DNA of 7,307 bases from an uncultured Collinsella sp. Its GTDB lineage: Bacteria > Actinomycetota > Coriobacteriia > Coriobacteriales > Coriobacteriaceae. Of this stretch, positions 4,724 through 7,307 are shown piece by piece; position 1 is the stretch's first letter, and each line of letters starts with the position of its first letter. The position numbers and the translations under genes were made by a program. The notes under the pieces are model-generated. The model worked only from the letters and a program-made list of their open reading frames with translations, ran no database searches and was not told the origin of the DNA. The stretch covers positions 1 through 7,307 of the forward strand of contig CABVCJ010000085.1 of the NCBI GenBank assembly GCA_902496845.1, read 5' to 3'.

Positions 4724-6007
4724 ATGAGCGAGCAGACTATCGGTACTACATGTGTTCAGGGCGGCTATCACCCGGGAGATGCCGAGCCGCGCCAGGTGCC
4801 CATCTACCAGTCCACCACGTGGAAGTACGACACGTCGGAGCACATGGGCAAGCTGTTTGACCTGGAGGAGTCTGGTTACTTCTACAGCCGTCTGCAGAAC
4901 CCCACGTGCGATCTGGTTGCCGCCAAGATCTGCGAGATGGAGGGCGGCACTGCCGCGATGCTCACGAGTTCGGGCATGGCTGCGAACTTCCTCGCGATCT
5001 TTAACGTGGCCGGTGCCGGCGATCATGTGGTCGCAAGCTCTGCCATCTACGGCGGTACCTACAACCTGCTGGCTCACACCATGGGTCGCATGGGCTTGAC
5101 CTGCACGTTCGTTGCCCCCGACTGCACCGATGAGGAGCTCGAGGCAGCCTTTGAGCCCAATACCAAGCTCGTCTTTGGCGAGACGATCGCCAACCCCGCC
5201 CTTGCCGTGCTCGATATTGAGCGCTTTGCCAAGGCCGCGCATGAGCACGGCGTGCCGCTGATGGTCGACAACACCTTTCCGACGCCCGTGATGTGCCGTC
5301 CCTTTGAGTGGGGCGCCGACATCGTTACACACTCCACCACCAAGTACATGGATGGACATGCTGCCTACCTGGGCGGCGTGATCGTCGACCACGGCCAGTT
5401 TGACTGGATGGCCCATGCGGACAAGTTCCCGGGTCTCACCACGCCCGATGAGAGCTACCACGGCGTGACCTATGCCGAGAAGTTCGGTCGCGAGGGTGCC
5501 TTCATTACCAAGGCAACCGCTCAGCTCATGCGCGACCTTGGCCCCATGCAGAACCCGCAGGCGGCCTTCTTCCTGAACAGCTCGCTCGAGAGCCTGCATG
5601 TGCGCATGCCGCGTCATTGCGAGAACGGCCTGGCCGTTGCCAAGTTCCTGCAGAGCCATCCCAAGGTGCGTTTCGTGAGCTATCCGGGCCTGGAGGGCGA
5701 TAAGTACTATGACATGGCTCAGAAGTACATGCCCAACGGTACGTGCGGCGTTGTGAGCTTTGGCTTTAACGGTGGTCGCGCAGCGGCCGAGACCTTTATG
5801 AAGAGCCTCAAGCTCGCCCAGATCGCCACGCACGTGGCCGACGCCCGCACTTGCTGCTTGCATCCTGCTGACGCCACGCATCGCCAGATGAACGATGAGG
5901 AGCTCATCGCCTGTGGCATCTCCGCCGACATGGTGCGCCTGTCGTGCGGCCTCGAGGACACGGCCGACCTGATTGCCGACCTTGAGCAGGCGCTTGAGCA
6001 GTGCTAG
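4724..6007 (+). CDS. metY: O-acetylhomoserine sulfhydrylase-type Cys/Met metabolism PLP enzyme
   Basis: This 427-residue cytosolic enzyme belongs to the Cys/Met-metabolism PLP family. The pyridoxal phosphate lysine is K207 in the THSTTKYMDGHA segment. Y54 and R56 in YSRLQNPT contact phosphate across the dimer, SSGMAA (82-87) forms the phosphate-binding loop, and D182 in VDNTF binds the pyridine nitrogen. The C-terminal MVRLSCGLEDTADLIADL block is intact. Length and the YGGTYNLL segment (109-116) favour O-acetylhomoserine aminocarboxypropyltransferase. This makes homocysteine from O-acetylhomoserine and sulfide, and is favoured over methionine gamma-lyase, which is shorter and usually has a cysteine at the second glycine position (YGC). 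The exact substrate remains inferred. ATG at 4724 follows AAGGGAG with 6 nt spacing. The gene is monocistronic, with its own promoter and terminator, and divergent from the cysteine-rich protein gene. Confidence 0.9.
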   Translation: MSEQTIGTTCVQGGYHPGDAEPRQVPIYQSTTWKYDTSEHMGKLFDLEESGYFYSRLQNPTCDLVAAKICEMEGGTAAMLTSSGMAANFLAIFNVAGAGDHVVASSAIYGGTYNLLAHTMGRMGLTCTFVAPDCTDEELEAAFEPNTKLVFGETIANPALAVLDIERFAKAAHEHGVPLMVDNTFPTPVMCRPFEWGADIVTHSTTKYMDGHAAYLGGVIVDHGQFDWMAHADKFPGLTTPDESYHGVTYAEKFGREGAFITKATAQLMRDLGPMQNPQAAFFLNSSLESLHVRMPRHCENGLAVAKFLQSHPKVRFVSYPGLEGDKYYDMAQKYMPNGTCGVVSFGFNGGRAAAETFMKSLKLAQIATHVADARTCCLHPADATHRQMNDEELIACGISADMVRLSCGLEDTADLIADLEQALEQC

Positions 6008-6075
6008 GCTAGCTTCCCGTATGAAGCGACGGTGCCCCTTGGGGTTCCGGTGACATATAGTTCCGATTCCGTAGG

Positions 6076-6123
6076 CGGGACCCCAATCGCGACTGTTCGC
6101 AGGCGATTGGGGCCCCGTTTTTT
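6076..6123 (+). terminator. Intrinsic terminator after the sulfhydrylase gene
   Basis: CGGGACCCCAATCGC (6076-6090) pairs with GCGATTGGGGCCCCG (6103-6117) over 15 positions with a single A.C mismatch, around a 12-nt loop. TTTTTT (6118-6123) follows directly. It is about 70 nt after the stop codon, and the MFS gene begins 26 nt later, so that gene probably relies on a promoter within this gap or on read-through. Confidence 0.94.
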
Positions 6124-6149
6124 GCGTTGGGCCACTCGAAAGGATGGAT

Positions 6150-7307
6150 ATGGAGAAAACTGCAGAGCAGCTGCGCCGCGAGCACATTGCCCTAGAGGGC
6201 GACACCCATGGCAAGAACAAGTGGGCGATTCTATTTACCGTGCTCATCATGACGTTTATGGTGTGTCTGGATTCGACCGTCGTGACCGTGGCGCTGCCCG
6301 TGATGCAAAAGGAGCTGGGCGTGGGCCTCGATCGCATTCAGCTGGTAAGCTCGGTGTATCTGCTTGCAACTTGCGTGGCTATGTTGCCGTTTGGCCGTCT
6401 GGGCGACGTGCGCGGCAAGGTGAATGTGTTCCAGCTGGGCGTCATCGTCTTTTCGGTCGGCTCGCTGCTTTGTGGCCTTTCGGCCTCGCTCGAAGTTCTT
6501 ATCCTGGCACGCATTGTTCAGGGCGTCGGTTGCGCGGCGGCCATGGCTAACAACATGGGTATCATCACCGAGTCGTTTCCGGCGCGCGAACGAGGCCGTG
6601 CCATGGGTATTCTCGCGACCTTCGTGGCCCTCGGCATGATGTGTGGCCCCGTGCTCGGCGGCATGCTGGTGGCAAGCTTTCCCTGGGAGAGCATCTTCCT
6701 CATCAACCTGCCCATTGGCGTCATCTCGTTTATCGTGGGGCTCTACACGCTGCCGCATGTTAAGCCGGATGCCGGCGAGCGCCCCATGTCCCTGATCGAG
6801 GCCGCTCGTCGCTGCTTTGCAAATTCGGCCTTCACCATCAACCTCGCCTGCATGCTCATCGTGTTCGTTGGCATTGGCGCATCCGAGTTTATCCTGCCGT
6901 TTTATTTTCAGGACGCCCACGGCTTTGGTTCCGACATCTCTGGACTACTCTTTTTGGCGCTGCCGATGGTGAATGCCTTTATCGGCCCGCTTTCGGGTAC
7001 GGTTTCGGACCGTGTTGGCTGCGAGGGCCCCACGGCAATCGGCCTGGGCGTGTACGTATGCGGTCTTTTTGCGGTAAGCACGCTCGACGAGCACTCTTCC
7101 ATCCCTGCGATCGTGTGCTGTGTCGCGTTTATGTCGTGCGGCACGTCGATTTTCCAGAGCCCCAATAACTCGTTGTATATGGGCTCGGCTCCGCGCGAGG
7201 CGCTCGGTTTTGCGGGCAGCTTGGGCAGTTTGGCGCGCTATGCCGGCATGGCACTCGGCATTACGGTGGCGTCGCATATCCTGTATGGGCAGATGAGCGC
7301 GGCGATG
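6150..7307 (+). CDS. MFS transporter, DHA2/EmrB-QacA-like, 3' end missing
   Basis: The frame is open for 386 codons from ATG 6150 to the window edge with no stop, so the C-terminus is missing. It is an inner-membrane major facilitator protein resembling proton-driven multidrug exporters. Visible family motifs are LDSTVVTVALP (40-50, motif D1), GRLGDVRGK (82-90, motif A), RIVQGVG (121-127, motif B) and GMMCGPVLGG (162-171, motif C, antiporters). I count about eleven hydrophobic segments, near residues 26-48, 64-80, 92-111, 114-135, 150-175, 180-201, 226-252, 264-285, 296-310, 317-336 and 354-380. Only a short basic/acidic linker joins segments six and seven, so the two extra central helices of typical 14-helix members seem absent. 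The start follows AAGGA (6140-6144) at 5 nt; an in-frame ATG at 6144 is possible but overlaps that site. Substrate unknown. Confidence 0.88.
   Translation, partial: MEKTAEQLRREHIALEGDTHGKNKWAILFTVLIMTFMVCLDSTVVTVALPVMQKELGVGLDRIQLVSSVYLLATCVAMLPFGRLGDVRGKVNVFQLGVIVFSVGSLLCGLSASLEVLILARIVQGVGCAAAMANNMGIITESFPARERGRAMGILATFVALGMMCGPVLGGMLVASFPWESIFLINLPIGVISFIVGLYTLPHVKPDAGERPMSLIEAARRCFANSAFTINLACMLIVFVGIGASEFILPFYFQDAHGFGSDISGLLFLALPMVNAFIGPLSGTVSDRVGCEGPTAIGLGVYVCGLFAVSTLDEHSSIPAIVCCVAFMSCGTSIFQSPNNSLYMGSAPREALGFAGSLGSLARYAGMALGITVASHILYGQMSAAM

Noticed and set aside
4718..6337. 539-codon minus-strand reading frame opposite the sulfhydrylase gene
   Set aside because: It is the mirror of a well-conserved PLP enzyme with intact catalytic residues on the other strand. 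It is His/Gly/Leu-rich without domains, as expected of an antisense shadow.
1..7307. CRISPR array, transposase, tRNA gene or phage module
   Set aside because: No regularly spaced repeats, no transposase or integrase motifs and no tRNA-like sequence were seen on either strand.

Overview
The window looks like a chromosomal piece of a Coriobacteriia actinobacterium, most likely Collinsella or a close relative. This rests on the overall character: a moderately high-GC genome with C/G-ending codons in rpsA, a four-domain actinobacterial-type ribosomal protein S1, frequent TTG/GTG starts, and a bacterial RNase P RNA. The genus is inference; no marker was compared against a database.

Layout from left to right. 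Bases 1-84 hold a partial copy of a structured repeat. A HAD-superfamily hydrolase follows on the minus strand (128-886). A 315-base divergent intergenic region carries a good promoter, a 9-bp inverted repeat and a leader for rpsA (1202-2368, TTG start), which ends at a strong intrinsic terminator. A non-coding stretch (2427-2705) contains four closely packed hairpins and candidate promoters for rnpB, the RNase P RNA (2706-3069). Just after rnpB is a second, complete copy of the repeat (3085-3183), followed by a YigZ/IMPACT-family protein (3344-3979, TTG start) with a long hairpin terminator. A C_GCAxxG_C_C-family cysteine-rich protein converges on it (4047-4493, minus). It is divergently arranged from an O-acetylhomoserine sulfhydrylase-type PLP enzyme (4724-6007, plus), which ends at a strong terminator. 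The window closes inside an MFS drug-efflux-type transporter (6150 to the end, partial).

The genes do not form one operon. Almost every gene has its own promoter region and its own terminator. The mix is housekeeping (S1, RNase P RNA, YigZ), one sulfur amino acid gene paired divergently with a redox-type cysteine protein, and peripheral enzymes (HAD, MFS).

The most interesting signal is non-coding. A roughly 100-nt element occurs twice in the same orientation about 3.1 kb apart. It is about 86% identical over 65 columns, with a compensatory base-pair change in its apical hairpin. The complete copy folds on paper into one long rod with an 11-bp basal stem. This suggests a dispersed, structurally conserved RNA or repeat family; I cannot name it from the sequence alone.
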